A stretch of 64,000 bases of DNA from Bombilactobacillus mellis (GCF_000967245.1 NZ_KQ033878.1:310001-374000), one strand, 5' to 3'; counted from the first letter of the stretch, positions 16,489 to 27,889 are shown. Notes: a model not told the origin generated them from the sequence alone. Made by a program: numbers and translations.

Positions 16489-19326
16489 TTAAGATATTTT
16501 TTCAAATTTTTCTAATACAGGTTTCAGATATTGACCCGTATAAGATTCTGCTACTTGGATAATATCTTCCGGTGTACCAGTAGCTACAACTTGCCCTCCT
16601 AAATCGCCGCCTTCCGGTCCTAAATCAATGACCCAGTCAGCAGATTTAATCACATCCAAATTATGCTCAATAACTACTACGGTATTGCCTTGATCGACTA
16701 ACCGCTGTAAGACCATTAATAACCGTTTAATGTCGTCAACATGCAGCCCGGTAGTCGGTTCATCTAAAATATAGAAATTATGGCCATCAGACTTTTTATA
16801 CAGCTCCGAAGCCAATTTCATCCGTTGTGCTTCCCCACCAGATAAGGTAGTAGCCGCTTGGCCTAATTGCACGTAACCTAAACCTACATCAGCAATCGTT
16901 TGTAATTTGCGCTTAATTTTAGGCAGATGTTCAAAAAATTTTAAGGCTTCGGCAACTGTCATTTGCAAGACCTCAGAAATATTCTTCCCTTTATAAGTGA
17001 CTTGTAAAGTTTCGGAATTATAGCGAGTACCATGACATACTTCACACGGAACATAGACATCAGGCAAAAAATTCATTTCAATTTTTATAATTCCATCCCC
17101 CTTACAAGCTTCACAACGGCCCCCTTTAACATTAAAAGAAAAGCGTCCTTTAGTATAACCGCGCACCTTGGCCTCGTTAGTTTTCGCAAATAAATCACGA
17201 ATATCATCAAAAACCCCGGTATAAGTTGCCGGATTACTACGAGGTGTGCGACCGATAGGACTTTGGTCAATACTAATAAGAGATTTCAGATTCTCATAGC
17301 CCAAAATTTGTTGAAACTTACCCGGTCGCTGACTACTATGGTTTAATTTTTGAGCAAGTGCGCGCTGGAGGATTTGATTAACTAAAGAAGATTTGCCTGA
17401 TCCGGAGACACCTGTCACTACAATGAATTTTCCCAAAGGAAAATCTACATTAATGTTTTTCAGATTATTTTCGGCAGCCCCTAAAATACTTATTTTTTGG
17501 CCATTACCAGCACGTCTTTTGGCCGGTAAAGGTATAAACTTTTTACCTGCTAAATATTGACCCGTTAAAGAATGCTGATTACGAGCCACTTCTTGAGGCG
17601 TGCCCGCAGCTACAATTTGTCCGCCTTGAGCTCCGGCTCCTGGCCCGACATCAATTAAATAATCAGCTTGCCGCATAGTATCTTCATCATGTTCTACAAC
17701 AATTAGGGTATTGCCCAAATCACGCATCGCCTTTAAAGAATTAATCAAACGGTCATTATCACGTTGATGCAAACCGATAGAAGGTTCATCTAAAATATAT
17801 AAAACTCCGGATAAATTGGAACCAATTTGTGTTGCTAAACGAATCCGCTGAGCTTCACCACCGGAAAGTGTTCCTGCTGAACGGGATAAAGTTAAATAAT
17901 CTAAACCAACATTTTGGAGAAAGGTTAAACGATCAATTACTTCTTTAAGAATAGGCTGGGCAATAACTGTATTTTGCGGTGATAATTTGATTGATTGAAA
18001 AAAGGGTAAAGCCTGTTTAATTGTAAAGTCCGAAACTTGAGCAATATTTTTGTGCGCAATTTGGACACTTAAAGCTTTGGGATTCAAACGTGCTCCCTGA
18101 CAAGTCTGACAGACAGATTCTGTCAGATATTTTCGCATAATTTCACGCATAAAGGCACTGGAAGGTTTCCGATAACGATGAGCAATATTGGGAACCACTC
18201 CTTCAAAAGTGGTATCAACATCCCGCACATTGCCAAAATCATTATCAAAATGAAAATGAAATTGCTGCTCCTGCGAACCATAGAGTAAAAATTTTTGTTG
18301 CTTGGACGGCAATTTTTGAAAAGGAGTATCCATGTCAATTCCAAATTGTTCTGCTGCCTGGCGCAATAAGTTGGGATAATATTGGGAATGCTCCTCATTC
18401 CAGGGAACAATAGCTCCTTCATTAAGAGTCAAAGAACGATCCGGAATCACAAGATCAAGATCGACTTCCAGATTCATTCCTAAGCCATCACAGTCAGGAC
18501 AAGCCCCAAAAGGAGCATTAAAAGAAAATAAACGCGGTTCTAACTCTCCTACCGTAAAGCCGCAGAGCGGACAAGCATAGTGCTCAGAAAAGACTAACGG
18601 CTCTTTGCCAATAATATCAGCTACCAAATAGCCGCCTGACAGGCGTAGTGCAGATTCAACAGAATCAAAAAGGCGCGAACGAATACCCTCTTTAATGATA
18701 ATGCGATCGACAACCACTTGCAGATCGTGTTTTTGATTCTTATTTAGTTCAATCTGATCACTGATATCATGTAATTGACCATCAACAAGCACCCGCACAT
18801 AGCCTTGTTTAGCAATTTGTGCCAATACTTTCTTATGCTGGCCTTTTTTGCTTCGGACTACCGGAGATAAAATCTGCAAGCGCGTCCGTTCAGGCAACTT
18901 TAATAATCTATCTACCATCTGTTGGGCCGATTGGCGGCTAATGACTGTACCATCATTAGGACAAATAGGCGTGCCTACCCGAGCCCACAATAAACGTAAA
19001 TAGTCATTAATCTCGGTAGCAGTTCCGACAGTCGAACGCGGATTTCTAGAGGTGGTTTTTTGATCAATGGAAATAGCAGGACTCAATCCGTCAATAGAAT
19101 CAACATCGGGTTTATCCATTTGTCCCAAAAATTGACGGGCATAAGAGGATAAACTTTCGACATAACGACGCTGACCTTCAGCATATAAAGTATCAAAGGC
19201 TAAGGAACTTTTCCCTGATCCCGACAAGCCGGTCATGACTACTAACTTATTTCGCGGAATAGTTACATCAATATTTTTTAAATTATGTGAACGTGCACCA
19301 TGAATCTCAATATTATCATTTGCCAT
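16489..19326 (-). CDS. uvrA: Excinuclease ABC subunit A (UvrA)
   Basis: Damage-recognition ATPase of nucleotide excision repair; UvrA2 loads UvrB on damaged DNA. 945 residues, full length. Two ABC modules: Walker [10 protein letters not shown] (about 33) and GVSGSGKSS (about 640), with signatures [12 protein letters not shown] and [12 protein letters not shown]. Zinc-finger CxxC pairs are visible: CPLC/CPDC near 250-280 and CEAC/CEVC near 730-760. Its ATG overlaps the uvrB stop by one base (TAATG), so the two are co-translated. Expression should follow the uvrB SOS promoter. Confidence 0.98.
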   Translation of the reverse strand: MANDNIEIHGARSHNLKNIDVTIPRNKLVVMTGLSGSGKSSLAFDTLYAEGQRRYVESLSSYARQFLGQMDKPDVDSIDGLSPAISIDQKTTSRNPRSTVGTATEINDYLRLLWARVGTPICPNDGTVISRQSAQQMVDRLLKLPERTRLQILSPVVRSKKGQHKKVLAQIAKQGYVRVLVDGQLHDISDQIELNKNQKHDLQVVVDRIIIKEGIRSRLFDSVESALRLSGGYLVADIIGKEPLVFSEHYACPLCGFTVGELEPRLFSFNAPFGACPDCDGLGMNLEVDLDLVIPDRSLTLNEGAIVPWNEEHSQYYPNLLRQAAEQFGIDMDTPFQKLPSKQQKFLLYGSQEQQFHFHFDNDFGNVRDVDTTFEGVVPNIAHRYRKPSSAFMREIMRKYLTESVCQTCQGARLNPKALSVQIAHKNIAQVSDFTIKQALPFFQSIKLSPQNTVIAQPILKEVIDRLTFLQNVGLDYLTLSRSAGTLSGGEAQRIRLATQIGSNLSGVLYILDEPSIGLHQRDNDRLINSLKAMRDLGNTLIVVEHDEDTMRQADYLIDVGPGAGAQGGQIVAAGTPQEVARNQHSLTGQYLAGKKFIPLPAKRRAGNGQKISILGAAENNLKNINVDFPLGKFIVVTGVSGSGKSSLVNQILQRALAQKLNHSSQRPGKFQQILGYENLKSLISIDQSPIGRTPRSNPATYTGVFDDIRDLFAKTNEAKVRGYTKGRFSFNVKGGRCEACKGDGIIKIEMNFLPDVYVPCEVCHGTRYNSETLQVTYKGKNISEVLQMTVAEALKFFEHLPKIKRKLQTIADVGLGYVQLGQAATTLSGGEAQRMKLASELYKKSDGHNFYILDEPTTGLHVDDIKRLLMVLQRLVDQGNTVVVIEHNLDVIKSADWVIDLGPEGGDLGGQVVATGTPEDIIQVAESYTGQYLKPVLEKFEKIS

Positions 19327-21335
19327 TAACTAATCTCAGCCTTCAATTCTAAAATTGTATCCCGCAAAGTGGCAGCTTGCTCAAAATCTAACTCTTTAGC
19401 AGCTCTTTGCATTTGTGCGGTTAATTGTTGTAGTAATTCTTGCTGTTCTTGATCCGACATACTATCAAAATCAAGTTCTTGGGCCGCAATTTGTTCATTT
19501 TCGCCTGTATGATCAATTGTTTTGACCGCGGTAATAGCATCTCGGATTGGTTTTTGAATAGTCTGAGGAGTAATTTGATGCTCTTCATTATACTGTTCTT
19601 GAATTTGTCGCCGGCGTTTAGTTTCACCGATCGCCACTTTCATTGAATCAGTTTGATGGTCCGCATACATAATTACATGTCCATCTTTATTACGGGCTGC
19701 TCGACCAATAGTTTGAATCAATGGTCTTTCCGAACGTAAGAAACCTTCTTTATCAGCATCTAAAATTGCAACTAAAGATACTTCCGGCACATCAATACCT
19801 TCCCGGAGTAAATTGATTCCCACTAAGACATCATATTTACCTAAGCGTAAATCACGGATAATCTCTGTCCGTTCCAGCGTTTTAATATCACTATGCAGAT
19901 AAGCTACTTTAATTCCCAAGTCCTTTAAATAATCACTCAAATCTTCGGCCATTTTCTTCGTTAAAGTAGTCACCAAAGTACGTTCGTTATGTTCAATACG
20001 TTGATTAATCTCAGCTACTAAATTATCAATTTGACCCATAATTGGACGAATTTCTACATCCGGATCCAATAAACCAGTGGGCCGAAGTACTTGTTCAACC
20101 ACTTCCGAAGTGCGTTCTAATTCATAGGGACCAGGAGTTGCAGATACATACAAAATTTGGTGTACATGCTTTTCAAATTCATTTAAAGTTAACGGTCGGT
20201 TATCTAAAGCACTGGGTAAACGAAAACCATAATCTACCAGCATTTGTTTCCGGGCCCGATCACCATTATACATTCCTCTGATCTGCGGCATAGTCACATG
20301 AGATTCATCAATCATAATATTAAAATCATCAGGGAAGAAATCTAATAAAGTAAAGGGTGGCTCACCTTGAGCCCGGCCTTCCATATGCCGCGAATAGTTT
20401 TCAATGCCGGAAGTATAACCCATTTCCCGCATCATTTCAATATCATAGTTGGTCCGCTGTTCTAAGCGCTGGGCTTCCAAGAGCTTGCCTTGGCTTTTAA
20501 GTTCTGCCAGTCTTTGATCTAATTCATGACTGATCCGTTTTAAGGCAGCTGTCATTTGTTCTTCGTTAGTCATAAAATGGGTAGCCGGAAAAATCGAAAC
20601 CTGATCTCTTTCACCCAGAATTTCTCCAGTTAAGGGATTCATCTCTAAAATACGGTCAATTTCATCGCCAAAAAATTCAATTCGTAAAGAATTATCGTCA
20701 CGCGATGCTGGAAAAATATCAATTATGTCACCGCGCACACGAAAACGACCTCTTTGAAAATCAATATCATTGCGTTCAAATTGATTATCTACTAAATCCT
20801 TCAATAATTGCTGGCGATTAACTTCTTGGCCCTGTCTTAAAGAAATTACATTGGCTTGATATTCACGTGGATCACCTAAACCAAAAATACAAGACACCGA
20901 AGCCACTACAATAACATCATTGCGTTCTAATAAAGCTGAAGTAGCAGCATGCCGTAATTTATCAATTTCATCATTAATACTGGAATCTTTTTCTATATAC
21001 GTATCACTAGAAGGCACATAAGCTTCTGGTTGGTAATAATCATAATAGCTGACAAAATATTCTACTGCATTGTGCGGAAAAAATTCTTTAAATTCCCCAT
21101 ATAATTGACCCGCTAAAGTTTTATTATGAGAAATAACTAAAGTTGGCTTATTTAAATTCTTAATAACATTAGCCATGGTAAAAGTTTTGCCCGTACCGGT
21201 TGCACCTTTTAAAATTTGCTCGCGATTACCCTTTTTAAAATCCGCGGTAATTTGATCAATTGCCTGTTGCTGATCTCCCGCTGGTTTAAATTTAGAAACT
21301 AACTCAAATTTGTTATCAGTTGTCCGTTCTAGCAC
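19326..21335 (-). CDS. uvrB: Excinuclease ABC subunit B (UvrB)
   Basis: Central helicase-like subunit of nucleotide excision repair that verifies damage and recruits UvrC. 669 residues. Walker [11 protein letters not shown] (about 45), the beta-hairpin region with [12 protein letters not shown] (about 95-110), helicase motifs DESHVT and the motif VI region [17 protein letters not shown]. The C-terminal UVR domain contacts UvrC ([15 protein letters not shown]). Translation begins at GTG 21335, after GAGGAGG and a 7-nt gap. It is the first gene of uvrBA and carries an SOS box upstream. Confidence 0.98.
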   Translation of the reverse strand: MLERTTDNKFELVSKFKPAGDQQQAIDQITADFKKGNREQILKGATGTGKTFTMANVIKNLNKPTLVISHNKTLAGQLYGEFKEFFPHNAVEYFVSYYDYYQPEAYVPSSDTYIEKDSSINDEIDKLRHAATSALLERNDVIVVASVSCIFGLGDPREYQANVISLRQGQEVNRQQLLKDLVDNQFERNDIDFQRGRFRVRGDIIDIFPASRDDNSLRIEFFGDEIDRILEMNPLTGEILGERDQVSIFPATHFMTNEEQMTAALKRISHELDQRLAELKSQGKLLEAQRLEQRTNYDIEMMREMGYTSGIENYSRHMEGRAQGEPPFTLLDFFPDDFNIMIDESHVTMPQIRGMYNGDRARKQMLVDYGFRLPSALDNRPLTLNEFEKHVHQILYVSATPGPYELERTSEVVEQVLRPTGLLDPDVEIRPIMGQIDNLVAEINQRIEHNERTLVTTLTKKMAEDLSDYLKDLGIKVAYLHSDIKTLERTEIIRDLRLGKYDVLVGINLLREGIDVPEVSLVAILDADKEGFLRSERPLIQTIGRAARNKDGHVIMYADHQTDSMKVAIGETKRRRQIQEQYNEEHQITPQTIQKPIRDAITAVKTIDHTGENEQIAAQELDFDSMSDQEQQELLQQLTAQMQRAAKELDFEQAATLRDTILELKAEIS

Positions 21336-21354
21336 GTATTTACCTCCTCACACT

Positions 21355-21381
21355 AAAAAAGTTGGAGTAATTTCCAACTTT
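21355..21381 (-). terminator. Terminator-like hairpin in the uvrB leader
   Basis: Minus-strand AAGTTGGA / TCCAACTT with a 6-nt loop, followed by TTTT (TCCAACTTTTTT overall). It lies between the upstream HD-domain gene and uvrB, but downstream of the predicted uvrB promoter. It may stop read-through from the HD gene, act as a leader hairpin in the SOS transcript, or both. Confidence 0.7.
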
Positions 21382-21394
21382 AAATTCTAAGGCT

Positions 21395-21420
21395 ATAATA
21401 GCATAGCGAACATATTTTCG
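21395..21420 (-). promoter_or_regulatory. LexA (SOS) box and -10 of uvrBA
   Basis: CGAACATATTTTCG at 21407-21420 differs from the Gram-positive LexA consensus CGAAC-N4-GTTCG at one position. TATTAT (minus strand, 21395-21400) lies just downstream, so LexA would cover the promoter. The -35 is weak. Confidence 0.75.
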
Positions 21421-21432
21421 CCATCCATAAGA

Positions 21433-22068
21433 TTAATTTTCTGACAGAATCTGCCGGCTAATGGCGGATAATTTTTCTCTGGAGGCAAAATCTTCATTCA
21501 GCAAATCCGGCAAAACTTCCTGTAAAAAATACCGGCCGCAAGCCATATTTTGAAACTGTTTAATAGTGGTCAAGCTTTCACTAAAAATTTCAATAAATAC
21601 ATTATCCGGATTGCCTTTTTCAATTTCACCAAAAGACTCATACAATAAATCAACCTTATCTGCAATAGCCAAAATATGCCCCTCAATCGTATCATCTTTG
21701 CCCTCACCTAGACGGCGACGAAACCGATCCTGCAGATTATGGGGAATTTCTTTTTGAATAAAATTTTCTGTCATATCATTATCTACCTGGGCTAACATTT
21801 GTCGCAATGATTTAGTAGCATATTTAACCGGAGTTTTAATATCACCGATAAAGCGTTCCGTGTAATCATGATTTAAAGCTTTTTCATATAAGGATTGCCA
21901 ATTAATCTGCTGTCCGGCCAACTCTTCAATATCACCTAAAATTTGAGCGATTTCAGCTACTTTAAAAGAATGAGCGGCCACACTATGTTGTTGATATTGA
22001 AAATGTCCAGGGGCGCGATCTAAATTTTCTAAATTAGTTAGTCCTTGAATAAATTGATGAATGCCCAT
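21433..22068 (-). CDS. HD-domain phosphohydrolase (YfbR-like)
   Basis: 211-residue protein of the YfbR/HDc hydrolase group, some of whose members are 5'-deoxynucleotidases. Metal-binding motif residues are visible: H31 region QHSVAAHSFKVAEIA, the HD pair in KALNHDYTERFIGD (about residues 68-78) and a later aspartate in AIADKVDLLYESF. No signal peptide. It ends before the hairpin at 21355-21381 and stands between pgm and uvrB. Nucleotide substrate specificity is inferred from the family only. Confidence 0.8.
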   Translation of the reverse strand: MGIHQFIQGLTNLENLDRAPGHFQYQQHSVAAHSFKVAEIAQILGDIEELAGQQINWQSLYEKALNHDYTERFIGDIKTPVKYATKSLRQMLAQVDNDMTENFIQKEIPHNLQDRFRRRLGEGKDDTIEGHILAIADKVDLLYESFGEIEKGNPDNVFIEIFSESLTTIKQFQNMACGRYFLQEVLPDLLNEDFASREKLSAISRQILSEN

Positions 22069-22153
22069 ATTAAAAAACGCCTCCCTAATTGCTTAAAATT
22101 TCTAATATGTTAATCCAAATTAGAAATAATTGCAATTAGAGAGCCGCTACAGA

Positions 22154-23872
22154 CTAATACCAGCTATTAATAGCTTCTACATAAGCCGCCAATTTTTCAT
22201 CAGCAGCAGCTTGATTAGCAGCTGTTACTCCCACATAATTCTTGATCTTAGGTTCCGTTCCTGAAGGCCGCACTGCAATCCAAGTTTCATCAGCTAATAA
22301 GAATTTCAAAACATTAGCCCGCGGTAATCCTAAAGAACTAGTAGTTCCATCCACATTTTTCTGGATACCACTTTGAAAATCTTGGACACTTTGAACGGGA
22401 GTGCCGTTAATTTCCTGAGGTTCACTCTTTCGAAATTGCGCCATCAACTGGGCCATCTTTTGGGCCCCATTGACTCCGCTAAAAGTTTTCGAAATAGTTT
22501 GCTCTTTAAAATATCCATATTTTTGATAAAGATCTTGGATGCCGTCATATAAAGTTTTACCTTGGCTTTTATAATAAGCAGCCACCTCAGCTAATAATAA
22601 GCTGGCCTGAATGGCATCTTTATCGCGAACAAAAGGTTGAATTAAATAGCCGTAACTTTCTTCAAAGCCAAATAAAAATTGATAATTTCCCTGATCTTGA
22701 AATTGCTGAATTTTTTCGGCAATAAATTTAAATCCGGTCAACACGTTAATCATTTTAACGCCATAAGCAGCAGCAATTTTGGCAGCCAGTTCCGTCGAAA
22801 CAATCGATTTGACGACCGCACCGTTAGCCGGCAGCGACTGGTTTCTTTTTTTAGCACTTAAAATATATTCTAATAAGACACTGGCAATTTGATTACCCGT
22901 CATTAACTGATATTTCCCACTAGGCTGGCGCACAGCAGCTCCTAAACGGTCGGCATCAGGATCAGTAGCAATCAAAACATCGGCTGCAGTTTTGTTTCCA
23001 TCACGAATAGCCAGATTAAAAGTTTCAGCAAACTCCGGATTGGGAAATTGAACTGTAGCAAATTCCGGATCTAAAATGGCCTGTTCTTTAACTAACTGCA
23101 TTTGCGTAAAACCAGCTTGACTAAAGGCACGGCCGGCTAACATTTTCCCGGTTCCATGTAAAGGAGTATAAACAAATTTTAAGTCAGAATACTTTTGTAA
23201 CAGATTTTGATCGATCGTAACCGATTGTAATTGTTGTAAATATGCTTGATCAATATCTTCGCCCAGTAACTGCAACAATTTGTTTTGGCGCATTTCATGA
23301 ATATCAGCTACCTTAATGGCAAATAGGTCAGATGCTTGGCGCACATATTGAGTGATTTGATCCGATTCTTGTGGTGGCATTTGGCCGCCGTCAGGGCCAT
23401 AGATTTTAAAACCATTGTACTGAGCCGGATTATGACTGGCCGTGATCATAATACCTGCATAGGTCTGCAAATAACGGACCGTAAAAGATAACTCAGGAGT
23501 AGGCCGCAAACTATCAAATAAATACACTGGTATTTGATGATAACCTAAAACCCGCGCGGCTTCTGTCGCAAATAATGATGAATTATAGCGGGAATCAAAG
23601 CTGATAGCTACCCCCCGTTGTTTTTGCTCGGCTGTTAAGGTATCCATAAAGCGAGCTAACCCTTCTGCAGCTTGGCGGACAGTGTAAATGTTCATACGGT
23701 TAATACCGGGTCCAATCACCCCCCGCATTCCAGCAGTGCCAAATTCTAACGGTGCATAAAAAGCATCTTCCAGTTGTTGTGCATCATTTTTTAACGCTTT
23801 TAATTGGGCTTTTAGGGTTAAATCCATTGCTGGACAATCAACCCACGTTTGATAATTATCTTGCCAGTTCAT
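22154..23872 (-). CDS. pgm: Alpha-phosphoglucomutase
   Basis: Interconverts glucose-1-phosphate and glucose-6-phosphate, supplying activated sugars, for example for the RfbA reaction encoded further along. 572 residues, alpha-D-phosphohexomutase family. Domain 1 has the phosphoserine loop TASHNPAQYNGFKIYGPDGG (about residues 142-161). Metal loop ATDPDADRLG (about 300), sugar-binding GFEESYGYL (about 400) and phosphate-binding RPSGTEPKIKNYV near the C-terminus. I start at ATG 23872, 6 nt after GGAGG; the in-frame GTG at 23896 lies before that ribosome binding site. The same family includes phosphomannomutases, but length and context favour PgcA-type phosphoglucomutase. Confidence 0.94.
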   Translation of the reverse strand: MNWQDNYQTWVDCPAMDLTLKAQLKALKNDAQQLEDAFYAPLEFGTAGMRGVIGPGINRMNIYTVRQAAEGLARFMDTLTAEQKQRGVAISFDSRYNSSLFATEAARVLGYHQIPVYLFDSLRPTPELSFTVRYLQTYAGIMITASHNPAQYNGFKIYGPDGGQMPPQESDQITQYVRQASDLFAIKVADIHEMRQNKLLQLLGEDIDQAYLQQLQSVTIDQNLLQKYSDLKFVYTPLHGTGKMLAGRAFSQAGFTQMQLVKEQAILDPEFATVQFPNPEFAETFNLAIRDGNKTAADVLIATDPDADRLGAAVRQPSGKYQLMTGNQIASVLLEYILSAKKRNQSLPANGAVVKSIVSTELAAKIAAAYGVKMINVLTGFKFIAEKIQQFQDQGNYQFLFGFEESYGYLIQPFVRDKDAIQASLLLAEVAAYYKSQGKTLYDGIQDLYQKYGYFKEQTISKTFSGVNGAQKMAQLMAQFRKSEPQEINGTPVQSVQDFQSGIQKNVDGTTSSLGLPRANVLKFLLADETWIAVRPSGTEPKIKNYVGVTAANQAAADEKLAAYVEAINSWY

Positions 23873-23921
23873 AATTAACCTCCAAAGATTACTCACTGCT
23901 TTAAATTATAACGTTTCTTAT

Positions 23922-23948
23922 AAAAAAAGACTAACACAATTGTTAGTC
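23922..23948 (-). terminator. Terminator overlapping the trxB stop codon
   Basis: Minus-strand GACTAAC / GTTAGTC stem with a short loop, then TTTTTTT. The trxB stop (23943-23945) lies in the first arm. Confidence 0.85.
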
Positions 23949-24878
23949 AGCAGTAGTTAAACCTTGTAAGAAATTAAAGACTCCCTGGCCCGCGATTCCC
24001 CCTTCGCCGACGGCTGTAGTGATCTGGCGTAAATCTTTTTTACGAACATCACCAACCGCAAAAATCCCGGGAATCTTGGTTCGCATGTGGTCATCCGTTT
24101 CAATCCATTGGTCGTCATTAGTAATTCCTAAATCTAGAAAAGACTCAGTGTTTGGCTTAATGCCCACATAAATGAACACACCGGCAGCATTTAAGACTTT
24201 TTGTTCTCCTGTCTTCTTATCACGATACTTTACCCCAGTCACATGTTTATCATCACCTTGAATTTCTTCAACGGCCGCATTCCAAATAAAATTAATTTTT
24301 TCATTACTAAAGGCCCGTTTTTGTAAAATTTGTTGGGCTCTTAATTGATCGCGCCGATGAATAATAGTAACTGATTTGGCTAACTGTGTTAAATAGATTC
24401 CTTCTTCAACGGCCGAATCACCGCCACCAATGACCGCTACATCTTCTCCTTTAAAGAAGGCTCCATCACACACAGCACAATAAGAGACGCCCTTTCCAGA
24501 GTGTTCATTTTCTCCGGGAATACCGATTTTTTTATACTCAGAACCCGTAGCAATTATTAAGGCGGGTGCCCGATATAATTCATCTGTAGTTTTTACTAAT
24601 TTATCGTGACCTTCAAGTTGCACACTTTCTACGGAACCATATTGATAATCCACTCCAAATTGAATAGCAGATTGATACATTTCTTCACCTAATTTGGGAC
24701 CCATAATGGATTTAAAACCAGGATAATTTTCTACTTCTGCTGTATTATTCATTTGGCCGCCATAAATACCACGATCTAACATCAAAACTTTTAAATTAGC
24801 TCGAGAAGCATATAAAGCAGCTGTCATTCCCGCAGGTCCAGCTCCGATAATAATAACGTCATAATTCTTTTCTGCCAT
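23943..24878 (-). CDS. trxB: Thioredoxin reductase
   Basis: FAD- and NADPH-dependent disulfide reductase that recharges thioredoxin. 311 residues. FAD-binding IIIGAGPAGMTAALYASRA at the N-terminus, redox-active CAVC in SYCAVCDGAFF (about 134-137), NADPH-binding GGGDSAVEEGIYL (about 155), and C-terminal FAD contact GIFAVGDVRKKDLRQ. I choose ATG 24878, 8 nt after GGAGG; an in-frame TTG precedes it directly. Conserved neighbour of lgt, hprK and pgm in this family. Confidence 0.97.
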   Translation of the reverse strand: MAEKNYDVIIIGAGPAGMTAALYASRANLKVLMLDRGIYGGQMNNTAEVENYPGFKSIMGPKLGEEMYQSAIQFGVDYQYGSVESVQLEGHDKLVKTTDELYRAPALIIATGSEYKKIGIPGENEHSGKGVSYCAVCDGAFFKGEDVAVIGGGDSAVEEGIYLTQLAKSVTIIHRRDQLRAQQILQKRAFSNEKINFIWNAAVEEIQGDDKHVTGVKYRDKKTGEQKVLNAAGVFIYVGIKPNTESFLDLGITNDDQWIETDDHMRTKIPGIFAVGDVRKKDLRQITTAVGEGGIAGQGVFNFLQGLTTAD

Positions 24879-24952
24879 CAATTTATCCTCCTATCTAACT
24901 CATTCATATCATAGATGGACCCTCAAATAATTACCAATAATTTGCCTTTACC

Positions 24953-25786
24953 TTAATGATGATAAGGATATTTCAGGCCGCTGCCAGCTAAATAATCAGG
25001 CACTTGATCGCGTTTTCTACGATAAATAAAGATAACCGCTGCCGTCACAAATAAAATGACCGACAACATTTGGGAAACGCGCCAAGGACCCCAGTACAAA
25101 CTATCTGTGCGCAAACCTTCCACAAAAAAGCGCCCACACGAATACCATAAGATATAGCTTAAGAAAATTTCTCCCTGTTTAAATAAATGCGGATGATGTC
25201 GCAAAAATAATAACAATATCAAGCCCAGCAAATTCCAAGCTGATTCATATAAAAAAGTCGGTTGACGAAAATGACCATTAATATACATTTGTTGAATAAC
25301 AAAATTAGGAAGCTGCAGACTCTGTAAAAAGTGAGCTGAGGTAATGCCGCCATAAGCTTCCTGATTCATAAAATTGCCCCACCGTCCCACTATCTGTCCG
25401 ATTAACAAACTAGGGGCCGCAATATCTAAAATAAGCCAAAGGGGTAAATGACGTTTATAAGTAAAAACAATCGTCACAACTAAGGCCGCCAAAAGCCCCC
25501 CGTAAATAGCAATGCCGCCATGCCAAATTTTAATAATTTCACCGGGATATTGGGCATAAAAGGGCCATTGAAAAATTACATAATAAATTCGTGCTCCCAA
25601 TAAGGCAAACGGGACTCCCCATAGGACTAAGTCAATAATATCATCAGCCATAATCTGGCGCTTCGGTGCTTCTTTGAGAGCCATCCAAACACCAATAGCT
25701 GCTCCAGCAGCAATTAAAATGCCATACCAGCGAATAGTGACAGAGCCCAGTTTTAAAAAAATAGGATTTAATACTAGCAGACTCAT
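24953..25786 (-). CDS. lgt: Prolipoprotein diacylglyceryl transferase
   Basis: Integral membrane enzyme that attaches diacylglycerol to the lipobox cysteine of prelipoproteins, needed for the OppA and PstS lipoproteins seen in this window. 277 residues with about seven membrane helices. Signature residues are visible in [11 protein letters not shown] (about 88), [14 protein letters not shown] (about 135-148) and [11 protein letters not shown] (about 225). Its start overlaps the hprK stop by 4 nt, indicating translational coupling. Confidence 0.97.
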   Translation of the reverse strand: MSLLVLNPIFLKLGSVTIRWYGILIAAGAAIGVWMALKEAPKRQIMADDIIDLVLWGVPFALLGARIYYVIFQWPFYAQYPGEIIKIWHGGIAIYGGLLAALVVTIVFTYKRHLPLWLILDIAAPSLLIGQIVGRWGNFMNQEAYGGITSAHFLQSLQLPNFVIQQMYINGHFRQPTFLYESAWNLLGLILLLFLRHHPHLFKQGEIFLSYILWYSCGRFFVEGLRTDSLYWGPWRVSQMLSVILFVTAAVIFIYRRKRDQVPDYLAGSGLKYPYHH

Positions 25787-26733
25787 TTTTCCAAATCACT
25801 TTCTGAATTTTGTTGGATTAAACCGGTCAGCTTATCTTCAAAACGGGCTGCTGCATCGTAACCCATTTTTTTCGAACGATAATCCATAGCTGCGACTTCA
25901 ATAATATTAGCAATATTTCGTCCAACTTTTACCGGAATAGTTATTGCCGGTACTGAAACATCAAAAATTTGTTCGGTTTGGGTATCTGAGCCAATACGTT
26001 CATAATTTACCTTTTCGGACCAACTTTTTAGGTTAATAATCAAGGATATTTCCATCGATGTCCTAACGGCTCCTGCTCCGAAAAGGTTCATAACATCAAT
26101 AATGCCGATACCGCGCACTTCCATCATATTTTTGAGAATTTCAGGTGCTTCACCCACGAGAGTATGTTCATTTTGCTGATAAACATCGACCCGATCATCA
26201 GCTACCAAACGATGCCCGCTTTTTACCAACTCTAACGCAGTTTCACTTTTGCCAATACCTGAATCTCCTTTAATTAAAATTCCCAAACCGTAAACATCTA
26301 CTAATACTCCATGAATGCTTTGGCGCGGTGAAAGAACCTTTTCAAAATATTGGGTAATAATATTTGATACTCTTGTAGTCGTTAACGGTGATCCTAAAAT
26401 AGGAATACGATGCTCATTAGCAGCCCGTCTCATTTCCATGGAAGGTTGAATTCCCCGGGAAAACACAAAGGCCGGCGTTTGAGCAGTACACATTTTAGAT
26501 AATATCCGATAACGATTTTCCGGCGTCATTGTCTGGGCATAAGAAGTTTCCGTTTGCCCAAACAATTGAACTCGTGTGGAAGGATAGTAATCAAAATAAC
26601 CCGCTAACTCTAGACCAGGACGAGAAATTTCAGTTTCTACTACCCTTCTTTCCGACATATATTCTTTACCATAATAAGGTCGAATATTAGTATTATCCAC
26701 CAAATCGTGAATCGTAACTTTAGTTTCTTCCAT
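25783..26733 (-). CDS. hprK: HPr kinase/phosphorylase
   Basis: Bifunctional enzyme that phosphorylates and dephosphorylates Ser46 of HPr, driving CcpA-mediated catabolite control. 316 residues. Walker [15 protein letters not shown] (about 157-164). Conserved catalytic aspartate in VADDRVDV, and the HprK signature [20 protein letters not shown] (about 205). The family-specific C-terminal helix follows. It is preceded by the YvlD-like membrane gene and followed with overlap by lgt, the usual lactobacillar order. Confidence 0.97.
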   Translation of the reverse strand: MEETKVTIHDLVDNTNIRPYYGKEYMSERRVVETEISRPGLELAGYFDYYPSTRVQLFGQTETSYAQTMTPENRYRILSKMCTAQTPAFVFSRGIQPSMEMRRAANEHRIPILGSPLTTTRVSNIITQYFEKVLSPRQSIHGVLVDVYGLGILIKGDSGIGKSETALELVKSGHRLVADDRVDVYQQNEHTLVGEAPEILKNMMEVRGIGIIDVMNLFGAGAVRTSMEISLIINLKSWSEKVNYERIGSDTQTEQIFDVSVPAITIPVKVGRNIANIIEVAAMDYRSKKMGYDAAARFEDKLTGLIQQNSESDLEK

Positions 26734-26756
26734 AATTTCTTTCCTCCAAATTCAGA

Positions 26757-27107
26757 TTATCTACGCTTTTGAAAAGCATGGTAGCCGACAAAGGAATTGG
26801 CAATCGACATGATTAAAGCAATAATTATTGCAGCACTGAAACTGCGTAATACAAAACCATTGATTAACCAAGCCACAATTTCTAAGGTCAAGCCGTTAAT
26901 AATTAAAGAAAATAACCCAAAAGTTATGAGTGTAATGGGAAAAGAAATTATATGCAAAAGCGGCTTAATAGTCATATTCAATAATACCAAAACAAAACCA
27001 GCAATAATGGCAGTTATAAAATTATCAATAAAAAAAAGGCTCGGTAAAACTCGGGCAAGTGCCATAAATAAAAGAGTATTAATAATTGTTTGATAAATAA
27101 TTTTCAC
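26757..27107 (-). CDS. Phage holin family IV / YvlD-like small membrane protein
   Basis: 116 residues, almost entirely four hydrophobic helices (for example FFIDNFITAIIAGFVLVLLNM and FGLFSLIINGLTLEIVAWLI). Sequence features fit the Mycobacterial/Firmicute YvlD (DUF360) family, despite the historical holin label. It is not prophage-linked here: it sits beside hprK, where relatives keep it with PspC-type envelope-stress genes. The function is unknown; a role in membrane or envelope stress is only inference. Confidence 0.8.
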   Translation of the reverse strand: MKIIYQTIINTLLFMALARVLPSLFFIDNFITAIIAGFVLVLLNMTIKPLLHIISFPITLITFGLFSLIINGLTLEIVAWLINGFVLRSFSAAIIIALIMSIANSFVGYHAFQKRR

Positions 27108-27179
27108 AACTGCAACTCTCTTTCTTTTTCGAACTAAAAATAACCTTAACTTAAGCTAGATTGAAAAGTTTAAAAACTG

Positions 27180-27848
27180 CTAGCCAATATTTTTACTATT
27201 TAAATCAGACAACTTTCCTTGTTTCAAATAAACAACCCATTCACACAAGTTAGTTACATAATCACCTGTTCGTTCCAAATAATTAGCTACCAGCATATAA
27301 GTGGTGCCATTTTCAACTGCTTGCGGGTTAGTTTTCATGCTTTGAATACAGGTTTGATTAACTGTGCGTACTAATTTATCAATATCATTATCTTCTAGAG
27401 CGATTTCAATGGCTTGCTGGTCATCTTGCTGCAAATAGGCTTCAATGGCCTGATTAAACATGCTTTCAACCAAATGCGAAATTTTACTAATCAATTGTTC
27501 AACTTCAGGCAAGATCGCATTCTTTTGCAAACGAAAAGTTGCGCGGGCAATACTGACAGCATGATCACCCATTCGCTCTAAATCGGAACTAGCTTTTAAA
27601 ATAGTTACAATCATTCTTAGATCACTTGTTACCGGTTGTTGCAAAGCAATCATTTCAAATGATCGTTTCTCCAAATCAATCTCACGATTATTAATATTTT
27701 GATCATTTTGGATGACTTTCTTAGCCAACTCTTGATCATGGGTAATAAAGGCAGTTACCGATTTTTGGATCGCTTCATTAACCATCATTGCCATTTCGGA
27801 AAAACGGATATGCAAGTTCTTTAGCTCCGTTTCAAATTCATTTCTCAC
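27180..27848 (-). CDS. phoU: Phosphate transport regulator PhoU
   Basis: Cytosolic helical-bundle protein that links the Pst transporter to PhoR signalling and limits phosphate uptake. 222 residues, two homologous three-helix repeats. Acidic metal-binding motifs are seen as EIDLEKRSFEMIALQQP with SSDLERMGDHAVSIA (first half) and VANYLERTGDYVTNLCEW (second half). I choose GTG 27848 (MRNEFETELKNL), 6 nt after GAGGTGG. An ATG at 27893 would overlap pstB by 4 nt but has no good ribosome binding site. Last gene of the pst operon. Confidence 0.94.
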   Translation of the reverse strand: MRNEFETELKNLHIRFSEMAMMVNEAIQKSVTAFITHDQELAKKVIQNDQNINNREIDLEKRSFEMIALQQPVTSDLRMIVTILKASSDLERMGDHAVSIARATFRLQKNAILPEVEQLISKISHLVESMFNQAIEAYLQQDDQQAIEIALEDNDIDKLVRTVNQTCIQSMKTNPQAVENGTTYMLVANYLERTGDYVTNLCEWVVYLKQGKLSDLNSKNIG

Positions 27849-27889
27849 AATAAACCACCTCAATAACTTATTTTCATTAGCAACGATTT

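Noticed and set aside
26757-27107. Prophage holin
   Set aside because: The family label mentions phage holins, but no phage genes are nearby and the gene belongs to a conserved chromosomal position beside hprK.
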